Positions 1 through 13,945 of a stretch of 15,493 nucleotides of DNA are shown piece after piece. Each line of letters opens with the position of its first letter. The first letter of the stretch is position 1. Below the pieces are notes generated by a model. It was not told where the DNA came from and searched no databases. It was given only the letters and a program-made list of their open reading frames with translations. The translations under genes were made by a program, and so were the position numbers. Source of the stretch: Lactifluus volemus (lineage: Eukaryota > Basidiomycota > Agaricomycetes > Russulales > Russulaceae); NCBI GenBank assembly GCA_022376515.1, contig WTXI01000561.1, positions 1 to 15,493 on the forward strand. The letters are read 5' to 3'.

Positions 1-8
1 TTATTAAT

Positions 9-52
9 GTACTGTTCGTTCGAGCCCCTCTGATCTTCTGCAAACCGATTAG
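9..52 (+). other. Probable intron end upstream of the first exon
   Basis: The segment runs from gtactg to gattag, 44 nt, close to the size of the other introns in this window. Its acceptor places the downstream exon in the open frame and removes the in-frame TAG formed at 50-52. The donor is uncertain because only eight bases lie upstream of it. Confidence 0.5.
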
Positions 53-727
53 GTTTTGGGATTCGAAGAAAAGCCCTCAGGCCGCACCTCAACTTCAACA
101 GCCAATTCTCCTATTCACACTTCGCCCTTCCCCATTCATGCCAGGTCTCAATCACATCCTCTCCAGACGAAGCCTACCATTCCCACACGCTTGAATGCGT
201 CCACGCAGGACACCCCTCTCGTGAAGAGGCCTAGGGCGCCAAGCGACCCATTTCTCGATGCCCCTGCTCCATCCCGCTCTTACTCATCTTCTCCTCATTC
301 CTTCCTCGTCCCACTATCTACCTCTCTTTCAGACACCATAGAGGAACCACCAAGCCCAGTCACACCGACTCAGGAAACAGAAGACATATTTAATCCACGA
401 CTAACTGCCAAATACGCACACCAAGAGATTGAGGAAGAGTTCATGAGAACTTGGATATCCCCGGATCTCGCGAACCCGGAGTTTTTACAACTTTTGAAGG
501 TCTTCCCTACTTTTATCACACGTCGCGCCACCCCACGTTTCCCTAACAATGCGTCCGACTTGCATCCCCCATCTGACCTTGAAACTGGTCAAAGATTATC
601 AGCTGCATTGGGTGAGATACAAGTCGGGACTGGCAAGATGTGGGTAAGCGGGCAAGCACGTACAGAAGGTTGGGAAGGCAACTGGTGGACTAGATTCAAG
701 AACTGGTGGCACCAATTGTTCTGCTAG
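53..727 (+). CDS. Last exon of an unrecognised Ser/Pro-rich protein (5' end outside window)
   Basis: I do not recognise this gene. About 224 residues are readable up to a TAG at 725-727. An in-frame TAG at 50-52 lies directly before the open frame, and it coincides with a splice acceptor (gattag). Positions 9-52 therefore look like the end of an intron (gtactg...gattag, with a ctgat branch-like site), and this exon begins in phase 0 at 53; there is no good ATG at its start. The first 110 or so residues are Ser/Pro/Thr-rich and probably disordered. The C-terminal 110 look folded, with an acidic amphipathic segment (HQEIEEEFMRTWISPDL) and an aromatic, tryptophan-rich end (EGNWWTRFKNWWHQLFC). 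No catalytic motif, signal peptide or transmembrane segment is visible. The coding call rests on ORF length and composition. Function unknown. Confidence 0.7.
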   Translation, partial: VLGFEEKPSGRTSTSTANSPIHTSPFPIHARSQSHPLQTKPTIPTRLNASTQDTPLVKRPRAPSDPFLDAPAPSRSYSSSPHSFLVPLSTSLSDTIEEPPSPVTPTQETEDIFNPRLTAKYAHQEIEEEFMRTWISPDLANPEFLQLLKVFPTFITRRATPRFPNNASDLHPPSDLETGQRLSAALGEIQVGTGKMWVSGQARTEGWEGNWWTRFKNWWHQLFC

Positions 728-878
728 TTTCATCCTTCTCGTTGCTTGGTCGTGTATTTCATTTTTCCCTCGGACTACCACGGAATAGTAGCCCGGTACT
801 TTCTGCATATAGCCCATACAGACAAATCACTTCATCGTGGAAAAAATCATGCCATTTTTCGTTGTTGCCTTTTTTGTG

Positions 879-911
879 ACACCACACCCACACACTCTCA
901 CACACATATAC
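879..911. repeat. CA-rich low-complexity patch
   Basis: An imperfect run of CA and CCA units about 33 nt long, in non-coding sequence downstream of the first gene. Simple-sequence DNA with no evident function. Confidence 0.6.
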
Positions 912-2171
912 AAGTGATTGTTTTATCTCCATATGTGTAACTGTCGTTATCCGGGACAGTGATACGGGGAAAGCATGTACGGCAAACGCGAACAGGTTTT
1001 GGTGCAGAAAAAACTAGGGATCTCACATCGAGATTTAAATCCCCCAGTAAGACGTAAATTAAAAAACGTTGGGTGGGCAACGGGAGAAATGTGCGTGTTA
1101 TGTTTCGAGCTCAGATCGGGAGAACTTGAAACCTCACTTTGCTTATCCGTCCATCCAACAGACCTTGAGCTCGCCCGACGGATACGTGTCTCGGACCGAC
1201 GGGTGCCGGCTATGGACATGGGCCTCGACCCGCATTCAGGTTCACTTTGACCTGCGCGTGTCCACGGTTTCAAAAGATCATCATGACCTAGAATATGGTC
1301 TGGAATGCCGTAACTTACACATACATGCATGTCGCCCACACTGCACTGGGCTCGGTTGCACCCGGTGGGTTCTAGCTGTAGACGCTCCTTCTACCTTGTG
1401 AAGATGGAGTTTCTATTTGACGCGGGCGCGTGGGGGATGCGCCTTGTTGTCCTTTTACCAATATCGGCCTCATTTAAACAACAAAAAACTGGTGAATTGA
1501 GGTGCAGCTGAGATCTGGTCGGAACAAAAACGCGTGAAGAAAAAAATTGAAAAAGAAACTTGTGAAGAAAGGTTTCAATTGGGTCCGGTTGCTGCCGCGA
1601 CTAGTACATTACAAGCAACTTGTCGTCACGTCGTGATAAGCGTCGCAACCGCGTCGTACTGATTACTTGTCAAGTATGGTGTATGTTAGGGTTATGCAGT
1701 GTCACCCAAGTGGCAGAAATATGCACCCCTCCCCCATAGAATTACATGAATACAGTCGGCAAACGATGAATCGAGATATACTGACAAAGACGGGTTGTCA
1801 AAAAGCCTTGCCCGCGTGACCCACTACCACTGTATCCTCTGACATCGTCCTCGCCCTCACAACGCCACCGCCACTCCGTGAGTCACGGTCCATGTTCACT
1901 GGCATGCGGTAATTGGTGCGCGAGGGATGAGTCCGACCCGTGTACACATCTTTCACACCGGCACTTTTTTCTTTTGATTGTAAATGCCAATGTCGTTTGA
2001 CCGCGGGTACAAAGTGGCCAATCATCTCAATGCAATGCGGATGGATAATTCAAGGTGGCAACGTGCTCGTGATATTAATACGTTGTATGTGCTTTCATTT
2101 CCTTTTCATTTTCCACCAACTCGGCGACACGCGTAGGACACGCGACTTATTGGGAAGCGAAGGGCTCTATT

Positions 2172-2201
2172 GAGAGAGGGAGAGAAAGAAAGAGAAAGAG
2201 A
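2172..2201. repeat. Pure purine (GA) tract; CT tract on the minus strand
   Basis: Thirty consecutive purines made of GAGA and GAAA units. On the minus strand it is a CT-rich stretch of the kind often found just upstream of transcription starts in filamentous fungi. It is also simply low-complexity DNA, and no minus-strand gene is visible to its left. Confidence 0.6.
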
Positions 2202-4430
2202 CGAAATGAGGGTCTGGAATGGGACTCGGGAAACGGCACTACCGCAGGACGACGCCCTGGAGATGACCGTAGGTAAGCACGGAGAAACGAAAAGAGGAAA
2301 AATTGGAAACCGTACGCATCCACGAACCAGTTTTTTTTCACGACTGGTCCACCACCGAGGGTATGGCGACACTATCCCATAATTCGAGCGAAAACGAGAG
2401 GAGAGATAGTGGTGTGATTACTTGAGGATGGAACCAGCCGGTAATCGAAGAGCGAACCTTCTTCTTCGTCCCCAGCCTATGGACACTTGGCAGCGGTACC
2501 ACAATCAGACGGGTGCTGTTTCGGAGTCCCAGCGGGGGTGGGTACGTACTTTTACGTTAGTTGGCGGTCCGGGAAAATGCGCAACGAAGTTGGAGTGTCC
2601 TTGACTCGGGTGGGAGAAGGTCGGCGGCCCAGACGGCTCGGCATCACTGGCCATTGAGCCACTGACGAATTCTTCACCGGCGGGCGTTTGTCACTTGAGA
2701 CTGCGCAATTGTCATGACCTAATGAATAAATAGGATAGCCCCCATGATCGAGCGGCGGCTGTCAATCGAGGGCCTCAGATGGGTGTGGCAGTACGGTCCT
2801 GAGGAGGATCCAATCGAGCGGTGAGGGGTCGCACACCCATGTAGGTGCAGATTACGGCATGCTTCGTCATGATCCCGCACATGGACAGCGCAATCATATC
2901 ATCACCGCTGTCCCGTATCACGCGCCCCGCCGAACGCACCCACAGAGCAATCACGCGCCGCGCGCCGATGTGGGGGAAAACAACGTAAGTGAAAGCGCCA
3001 ATAATATGCAAGTTCGGAGCCAACTGCAGGGTTGGGTTTTACTGGATATCGAATGATAAAGTTATGATGAGTGATAACTCGGGGAATTCGCCTCTCTCTC
3101 TCCCAATTTCCAAATGTTGAAAAAACACACTCCCCCTGAAGATCAAACGGGGGGTGGCTGCGGAGTGTATGGGGACTTGCATCGCCGCGCATGCTGCGGG
3201 ATGATCCACATACTTTGCATGATTGTACATTGTCAATGCCCACCTGTCACGCGATTGCTTTGGTGTGGCAAACCGATCGGGGTAACAGATGGGCCTTCAA
3301 CGCATAGTCCTGTCAGTTCGACTCGATTCGGAATTGAATTGCCTGCTTCCGGTTGCATTTGGGCCAACTGGGGAGAGATGGGACACCGAGGACGCCGAAG
3401 AGCTGTAGGGTTTGGAGGGGCCAAAGGGAATTTGCTACGTTGGCTGCGAAACAGCACAAAAAATAGGAGCTGCCCCTTTTGATTTTGCCTATCATGATAA
3501 CCGCAAGAGAAGATTTGGCCACTGCCTGAAAGATCAAGCCAGATGAACGTGATTTACTGTACACGACGTCACTAGCTTGAGTCAAGCTAGATTCTCAAGT
3601 CCTCGAAGCTGAAAGAGCACGGGGTGTGGTCGACCAGTATGCGACGTCATCCATCATCTATTGTATCCTTATCGGACCGCTGTACGTTTTTCCGTCGTAG
3701 ATCATATCCATACCTTGAGTGCAATGATCACGTTCTCGAATCGACTTAACAACCATTTGTTGATCCTGACATGCCGCTGGCGCCATGCATAGGCTGACCC
3801 TGAAGCGTATCCAGCATACTACGTACTTTTTATTTGCCTTGAATTTCGTTACTCACCCAGTCAGTCGAATTCTGCTTCGAGGCACGCACGGTAAGACAGC
3901 AAGCCTATTCGACATGTCCCGAATCGCCTCGGTAGACATCAACTGTATAGGTGAAGCTTCGTGTTGTGAGAAAAGAGGTGACAGGTGAATTGCAGGCAGT
4001 CGCGCACCCAGGCTTTGATACTGACGTCTTTCCCATTGCCTTTGTCCTCGTCGGACAGCGACGGCGACAGTCTGCCGACCTCTAATTGAGACAATAGGCT
4101 AAGACGCCCATTCTAAGGGGGGTCTGATCGCTGCGGACAAGGCATTTTCTAGCGACCCTGCGCAGCCTATCCAATATAACGTGTAGAAGCATCTGATAAA
4201 TTGACGATATCTGTCACAACAGCAACCGGTAAATCGCTAAGACGGTTGCGCCTTAACCGAAAGCTTGTTATTAGAACTCGTCTTTGCGCAGCTGGAACAC
4301 TGAGATACAATGGTGTTAAAATTGACTTGGTGTGACAATAACCAACCATCATGATGGGGAGATAGGAGGTTAGCCTGGATGCCGTCCGAGGCACGCGAGG
4401 GGTGCGGAAGAGGAAACTGCGAACGGGCCG

Positions 4431-4435
4431 CCAAT
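4431..4435 (+). promoter_or_regulatory. CCAAT box just upstream of the PSMG4-like gene
   Basis: A CCAAT pentamer in a GC-rich setting 22 bases before the ATG at 4458. It is a candidate CCAAT-binding-complex site. Its position is unusually close to the start codon, so it may be chance or may lie in the leader. Confidence 0.25.
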
Positions 4436-4457
4436 CACCACCTTTGATTGCCTCACT

Positions 4458-5004
4458 ATGACAGCTATCAGGGTCGAGACAAGGTACATTGCACCTTCGG
4501 GAGCATCGACACCTGCGCTGGCACTGCAGGTGACGTGTCTGGAAGATTCATACATGCTCTGGATTGGAGCGACGGAGGAAGCTGAGGAGAATGCCGGTCG
4601 CGCCACGATACGAGGACATGTTGGTAAAGATTGGGCAGTGGCTATGCCACCCTGGAAAGTGCGCATATATTTCTAACTCATGAATGGACGAGTTGTAACA
4701 GCTCCGATGCCCCGGAAATATTTTATTTCTGGACCGAACCACCAGACACTGCCAGCAACAGGAACTCAGTTGTTGCGGTCATCGAACTCGGATTCGGCGC
4801 TTTCTATAGCGACAAGACTGGGTGAGTATGAGTGACTGGTTGAAGTGGGCACAATATTTTGACACTATGTGGATAGCGCAACGATTCGGGAAACAAATAT
4901 TTTTATCTGTAGATGTACCTGTTTCAGGCGGTGGTGATGATTCTGGAGGGATATTAGTTCAAGTTGAAAAGGCATTAGTAGAAACGTTGAAAGGGATAGA
5001 GTAG
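4458..5004 (+). CDS. PSMG4: Proteasome assembly chaperone 4-like protein (PSMG4/Poc4), three exons
   Basis: Exons are 4458-4658, 4746-4821 and 4877-5004, giving 134 residues, the usual size for this family. The introns are 4659-4745 (gtgcgc...caccag, phase 0) and 4822-4876 (gtgagt...ggatag, phase 1). The frame stays open through both joins and ends at TAG 5002-5004. Family-like features are a segment reading LEDSYMLWIGATEE (about residues 28-41), which parallels DSxxLWxGA of animal PSMG4; KDWAVAMPP (about 58-66); and RLAQRFGKQIFLSVDV (about 89-104), which parallels the conserved arginine-rich helix and following strand. In the family, PAC4/Poc4 pairs with PAC3/Poc3 and helps assemble the alpha ring of the 20S proteasome; that role is assigned by homology. 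The start is the first ATG of the frame, in context cactATGac. YAK1 follows on the same strand after 190 bp, with no functional link implied. Divergent fungal Poc4 proteins make the name probable rather than certain. Confidence 0.82.
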
Positions 5005-5194
5005 TAATTACAAGTGACTGAGGGGAACCATAACCACGGTCATGTCCGTTTAACCTTGGTCCCTCCTCGGGCCTCTTTATCCTCGTCCGTGCCCGTAAAC
5101 TTTTTTTTTTCACTTTGGCTGCGACATTTTCTCTCCATCCGAACCCTTTTACACCCACTAATCGTTACCCTTTGTTGCCCAACTTAGGTAGGAT
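5005..5194 (+). promoter_or_regulatory. Short PSMG4-YAK1 intergenic region, probable YAK1 promoter and leader
   Basis: These 190 bp separate two genes on the same strand. They contain a T10 run (5101-5110) and pyrimidine-rich sequence towards the YAK1 start, typical of fungal core promoters. No clear TATA box is seen. The stretch must hold both the PSMG4 3' end and the YAK1 start, unless YAK1 is transcribed from further upstream. Confidence 0.4.
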
Positions 5195-9436
<4,242 letters not shown>

Positions 9437-9896
9437 GCGTCGCCTGGTTGTTGTTCTGATCCGATCCGATCCAAATCGTTACTTCGGCTGGTTTGCCCTT
9501 GTGTTGTTGCTGATGTCGCTGTTGTAATGACGTTTGTGCGAGAGTGCCGGCCCAACATCCCTTTCAATCTCCCCCCGCGCAAATTTTGTTTGCTCTTTCC
9601 CTTGTTGCACCATCTCCCCCCCCGGTTTTTTTTTTTTCTTTTTACCCGTTTCCCGATACACATGCAATTACGATCGCCCCTCAACCTGCCTCATACAACG
9701 AATCCATCCCTGCGATTCATGATTTTCACACAATAAGCCTTTACGAAAGGCCAGGCTGTTGCCGGACAAATGTCGGGGCCCCATATTGCTTCGCACATAT
9801 GTATGGTATAGCTACCGCGCAAATGTATGTGCTTCGGCAGTGCAGCGTGAATGCTAGACGGAAGGGAGTCGCCAGTACCTCGTTCCACTCGCTTTC
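9437..9896. other. Convergent 3' region between YAK1 and the phosphatase gene
   Basis: These 460 bp lie between the YAK1 stop (+) and the phosphatase stop (-) and should contain both transcript ends. They include three tandem GATCC units (9458-9472), a C8 run (9616-9623) and a T12 run (9626-9637). Small ORFs here overlap in all frames and show no protein motif. I see no separate gene. Confidence 0.6.
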
Positions 9897-10980
9897 CTAG
9901 TTCGCTTCGACTGTGTCGGGGAGTTGCTTGAAATTTTCTTCAACTTCCCATGCCCCTGCCCAATATCGGACTTGGCACTTGAAACCTCTCGTTTGGCCCT
10001 CCTGAGCGATACGACGCTCTAATGCTCTGAATCTGCGGCAAAGCACCATATCCTGGCTGAAAAAAAGCCCAATTTTGTCATGGTTTCGGCTGAACTGTAA
10101 TCGCGATGTGACGATACCTTCTGAGTCTCAGAGCGGGACAGAAATCGTTCGAACCATCCCCGACGTATATGATGCGGTCATAGTCCACACCATGGCGTTT
10201 GAGGAACGCGTCAAGCTCGCTGCCTGCGATGCGGAGATGCGACGGGTGAATAACGCACGAATGAGTCTCTGAAACCCGCGAGTCACCTTTGCAAATATTC
10301 GGGTTGCAGCCAACCGGGCAGTTATGTTGCGGTCCGTTGGGATCGATGTGCCTTCTCAGATTGAGCAAGCCAGACGATTCCCACTCGGCCGGGTTGGTCA
10401 CTATCTCTGTGAAGAGGTCCTGGAGTCCTTTTGACTTGTGGCGATGGCCAGTGGTTAACTACTTGTCGGATGAGATGGTGGGACATACTTCTAAGATGGT
10501 CGAGATGTAAACAGAGTTGGCGCTGGAGAGGCAGAGAAACGACGTCTGCGGCTTGGCTGCTGCCTTTAGGGTCTTTACACCACGGACCATCGCAGGGTGC
10601 TGACGAAAAATTATTAAGTTGCACAAGGCGGGTGACGGCGAGAACTCACGAAGGGCATGATTCGCAGGGCTCCCTCGATATCCTGTCTAGTAAAACCTTG
10701 CTCATGCAGTTCTCGCAGACCCATAGCACTGGTCAGGCATCGATCAGAAGGAAAGCCGTGCCAGAAAACGAATCTTACACAAGATCAGTCCATTCACTTT
10801 TCATGTTCTTCAGCTTTCGACGGATGTCTGGTGCCAAAACTTCAAAGACCCATCTATCAGAGTCTTGATCTGCCATAGACCTGCGTGTCATTGGTTCTGT
10901 TGGCAAAATTTTTACATGGAGGATGAGAATTACCAGTCAAAATCAAAGACGATGAGTTGTCGCTCTACTTGCTTGGACAT
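9897..10980 (-). CDS. PHOSPHO1/2-like HAD-superfamily phosphatase, seven exons
   Basis: Exons in reading order are 10980-10934, 10880-10779, 10728-10650, 10599-10489, 10434-10287, 10223-10118 and 10056-9897. The introns are 50-63 nt, the frame closes exactly, and 250 residues result, the usual PHOSPHO length. HAD motif I is VFDFDWS (11-17), with Asp13 the expected nucleophile and Asp15 the acid/base. Motif II is LCLSSANS (98-105). A cysteine-containing segment, CPVGCNPNICKG (152-163), carries the likely motif III lysine K162. Motif IV is YVGDGSNDFCP (182-192). The C-terminus keeps the family-like QDMVLCRRFRALE (199-211). Vertebrate members remove phosphate from phosphoethanolamine/phosphocholine (PHOSPHO1) or pyridoxal phosphate (PHOSPHO2); the substrate here is unknown. 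Motif I has Trp-Ser where the animal proteins have another residue and Thr. No signal peptide is seen, so it is probably cytosolic. It is convergent with YAK1 and divergent from COY1. Confidence 0.92.
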
Positions 10981-11108
10981 GATCTTCTAGTAGTGGATAA
11001 GATGGAAGTTCAGATAAAGTAAAGCAAATAAAGCACGGGAATACCCGAATATGACCACGTGATATAATGACCAGATTTGGGTTGAGCGGCAAGTGGAAAG
11101 CGAGTGTG
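10981..11108. promoter_or_regulatory. Compact divergent promoter between the phosphatase and COY1 genes
   Basis: Only 128 bp separate the two start codons, so the upstream signals must be shared or must overlap the neighbouring leader. The interval contains a perfect palindromic E-box, CACGTG (11056-11061), the core of Pho4/Cbf1-type bHLH sites. It also has an inverted CGGG-N4-CCCG element (11036-11047), the form bound by many zinc-cluster regulators, and an AT-rich gatataatg just right of the E-box. That these sites are used is inference. Confidence 0.55.
11056..11061. promoter_or_regulatory. CACGTG E-box
   Basis: A palindromic hexamer roughly midway between two divergent genes, 48 bases before the COY1 ATG and 76 from the phosphatase ATG. 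The core matches fungal bHLH sites (Pho4, Cbf1). A six-base match can occur by chance, but the location in a very short shared promoter raises its weight. Confidence 0.45.
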
Positions 11109-13945
11109 ATGGCCTTTTCAGAACAGAACTTCACCAGTGCTCTTGCGACATGGAAGAGTACTTGTTCTCTTTTCATATTTTGATTCACGAGCTGACCAGT
11201 TCGCGTCAGACATCAATCTTTCCGAGCTACAGAAGACTCTTGACACACAGGGTATAGAGGTCGTTGAGAATCAAAAGGAGAGCGTCGTCGGGAGGAAGGC
11301 TCTAGCAGACAGAACTAAAGGTAATTATATAAACTTCCACTCTACTACCTCTTTTCTAATCCAAGCATAGATTTTAAGAAGATACCAGATGAAGAGAAGG
11401 TTAACGCCTTCAAGGGCTTGTTGAAGTGTACGTCTCATCCGCTCTCATGTTCATATCCATTTATCCTCCCACAGCGTACCAAACTGAAATCGATAACCTC
11501 ACGAAACGCTCAAAGTTGGCAGAAACTGCGTTCCTCAGCGTGTACAAAACTCTGGCAGATGCTCCCGATCCGTATCCTCTCTTCGAAGCTGCCGTTGTGC
11601 GTCCCCTGCGTCTACGTCGTGTGACCCCTCCCTCACCCGCCGCTCTGTTTAGGACCAGACAGTGAAGATTGAAGAAGCTCGGGATTTGGAGGACGAACTT
11701 CAGCGTGTCAAGGCTGACAATGCCGAGCTGCAAAAGCGTGTCGCCCAGTTTGCGAGTATAGAAGTCGCAAAGAAAAAGGCCGAGACCAGAGCAGAGCAGC
11801 TAGAGGAGAAGGCACGTCGAACAGGCTATCCTCCGAACGTGGGTTGACCCTGTCACAGATGGATGCTGCGATTCAGGAGCGAGTGGTCCAAAAGGAAAAT
11901 GAGCTGAATGCTACGTATGACGAGAGGATGCGCAACTATGAAGAAAGGTTCGCTACCGACACGCTATGTGTCCGCATTGATATTGATATTCCTCAAGAGA
12001 ACAGGATTTGCAGCGTCAAGTCTCTCTCTTGAAGGATCAACTTCGTGATTTACGTGTGTCAAACGATTCAACGGAGGCAAGACTCCTTGATCAGAGTCAG
12101 CGACTCGGTAAGCTCTCTTTCTCACAAGACTACTTGTCCTCATTGCGGCCAGACCAGGAAGTTGTGGCAAAGTTGGCAGATATGGATATGGTTGTCGCCG
12201 AGCTGGAACGCGCCAATACCCGGGCTGCTACTGTCGAGCGTCGCAATGTAACGGCTTTCTTTCTCCGAGGTTGAATACCGTCTTACGTTCACGCGTCCCC
12301 AGGAACTTCTGCGTGCAGAAATCGAGTCCCTAAAGACTGGCAATGACAGGTCTGATCGGTAATTGTATCCCCTTCGGTGATTATGCTTGTTTTAACCCAA
12401 CCTCCTCTTAGTGTCAAGGGCCTCGAATCCCAGGTGACATCCCTAGAATCCGAGGTTGATCGTCTGTCGCAATCTTTCAATGCACAGAAGGCCGTAACTG
12501 CTACAATGGAGACCAGCGCACGCAAGGCGGCTGAAGAACACGTAAAAGAAGCTTCGACCTTGGTATGCTACATGTTCCCGTAAGGATTTAGAAGCTAACA
12601 TCCTATCAACAAGGCACGGGAGATCGATCAGTTAAAGCAGTCGCTCAAGGATTATGCTGACTACGACGAGACCAAGAGAGAGCTCGAGATCATGAAGGTA
12701 GAAATGTAATATCTGTTGGATTCAACATAGCTCATGGCATAAATTAGTACGTCGAGTTTGCCGGTCTCGAAGGTGACCTGGACGAGGATGATGAGTTTGC
12801 TTCCGATAATCGGCTGGGACTACAACTTCCGAATCCAAATGCATCCAAGGCGAACACTCATCCGGCCAGTTCTCTGGAGGCTCTTTTAGCGACCAAAAAC
12901 AAGCGTATACTTGAAGAACTGACAAAGTACCGGGTGCGTCTTGTATTCTTGTGCCGTCATTCCATGTGCCATTCAGTACAGATCTTACATAGCGAGCTCG
13001 AAGCATCGCTCCAGAGTGCTCAGAATGACCTTGCCTCTACCAATCAAGACTTGGAGAAACACCGGGAGCTCAATGACCGACTCGAATCCGATCTACTGAA
13101 GCTCGAACAAAGTCGAGGTGGCCAGGGAAATGGCGACACAAGTCTTGCAGATGATGCACAGGACGATATCCTTGCGGGGCTAGGGCTCGAACTCAATTTA
13201 ACAACCAAAATGTGCGTTGTCTCAACTGTCATCAAATTAAAGTCCTAAGTAATTTGCGGGTGATTAGAAAGATTCCTCGGTACAAACGAACCTATACCCT
13301 TTACACCCTCCGCCGATACGTCTATTCTGCCCATCGTCACAAGCAACGTGACCGCTTCCGACAGCGCAATGCTGAGCTTGAAGAGGTAGATCCTACTTGC
13401 GATCCGTCCCATTTAGTGTTCACTTTACCCTTGCAGGAACTCCGCAACAATTCCAGACAATATCCGAATTACGTGCCGAGATCCGAGGTTTGCAGTCGGA
13501 TAATCTGAAACTCTACGAGAAAGTTCGCTACATGCAGAGCTATCGCGAAATTCACACTCGACCCTCGACCCATACCAGCATCATCTGTTAGTGCACCTAG
13601 CGCGAGCGAGCTGAGCAATACAGCGCGCGCTACGAGGAGGCGATGAACCCTTTCGAAGCATTCCGTGGTCGGGTACGTCACTCTGTCTGAATCCGCATAT
13701 GCTGGCTGCTACAGTTGACTGCTCCCCATCTTTTTTGACTTGTAGGAAGCCCGCGGGCCTATTCGAATTTGAATCCATTCGAACGCGGTGTTTTCGTGCT
13801 AACGCGTGTGATTCTAGGTAATCGCCGCGCGCGCAATGCGTTCATCGTCTATGCCATCGCACTACATGTGCTCGTCATGTTTACGCTATACGAGTGTGCA
13901 GTGTCGTCGAGCGCGCCAGTGCGTACACAGCCGATTCGGATATAG
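11109..13945 (+). CDS. COY1: CASP/Coy1-family Golgi coiled-coil protein, sixteen exons, 3' end broken by apparent single-base losses
   Basis: Exons: 11109-11157, 11210-11320, 11371-11427, 11475-11596, 11653-11811, 11859-11947, 11998-12107, 12153-12247, 12303-12358, 12412-12562, 12614-12697, 12748-12933, 12982-13211, 13268-13385, 13437-13672, 13746-13945. The N-terminus has the family pattern [20 protein letters not shown] then [12 protein letters not shown]. Most of the protein is heptad-like coiled coil. The C-terminal domain shows [42 protein letters not shown] and [11 protein letters not shown], then one hydrophobic helix (about 13838-13900), the expected C-terminal Golgi anchor. CASP/Coy1 proteins are golgins in intra-Golgi retrograde traffic. 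Exons 1-12 and most of 13 are intact. Between about 13175 and 13754 the conserved frame is lost and regained eight times, each fitting one missing base. The summed exons plus eight bases make 687 codons, close to human CASP and yeast Coy1. Read literally, translation stops at 13506-13508 and the anchor is lost. Confidence 0.93.
11812..11858 (+). other. GC-AG intron in COY1
   Basis: The conserved coiled-coil frame reads through ...LEEK to 11811 and resumes with MDAAIQERV at 11859. The 47 nt between begin gcacgt and end gtcacag, with a ttgac branch-like site. No GT donor nearby keeps the frame, and reading through meets a TGA. Length and phase 0 match the neighbouring introns. Confidence 0.8.

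Larger units (their letters stand above)
728..4457. other. Gene-poor interval of about 3.7 kb
   Basis: I find no coding region I can support on either strand. All open frames are short (at most 130 codons), overlap each other on both strands, lack recognisable protein motifs, and do not join across plausible short introns into a longer protein. The interval contains a CA-rich patch (879-911), a 30-nt purine tract (2172-2201) and a CCAAT box near its right end. I saw no tRNA, rRNA or transposon ORF. It may hold long regulatory sequence for the downstream genes, a non-coding transcript, or an eroded repeat; the sequence alone does not decide. Confidence 0.6.

Noticed and set aside
947..1339. 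Minus-strand ORF of 130 codons in the gene-poor interval
   Set aside because: No protein motif, biased composition, overlapping ORFs on the other strand and no splice partners; treated as chance.
1588..1652. Inverted repeat cggttgc / gcaaccg
   Set aside because: Seven-base arms about 50 bp apart are expected by chance in several kilobases and there is no supporting context.
2054..2062. ggtggcaac, one base off the Rpn4/PACE proteasome element
   Set aside because: It is 2.4 kb from the PSMG4-like gene and has a mismatch; chance is the simpler explanation.
3314..3326. tRNA B-box-like agttcgactc
   Set aside because: No matching A box or cloverleaf could be folded around it.
13212..13508. Plus-strand ORF reading through COY1 exon 14 with an [13 protein letters not shown] segment
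   Set aside because: It is open in the literal frame, but the conserved CASP sequence ([11 protein letters not shown]) lies in another frame of the same DNA. This stretch is read as a frameshifted product.
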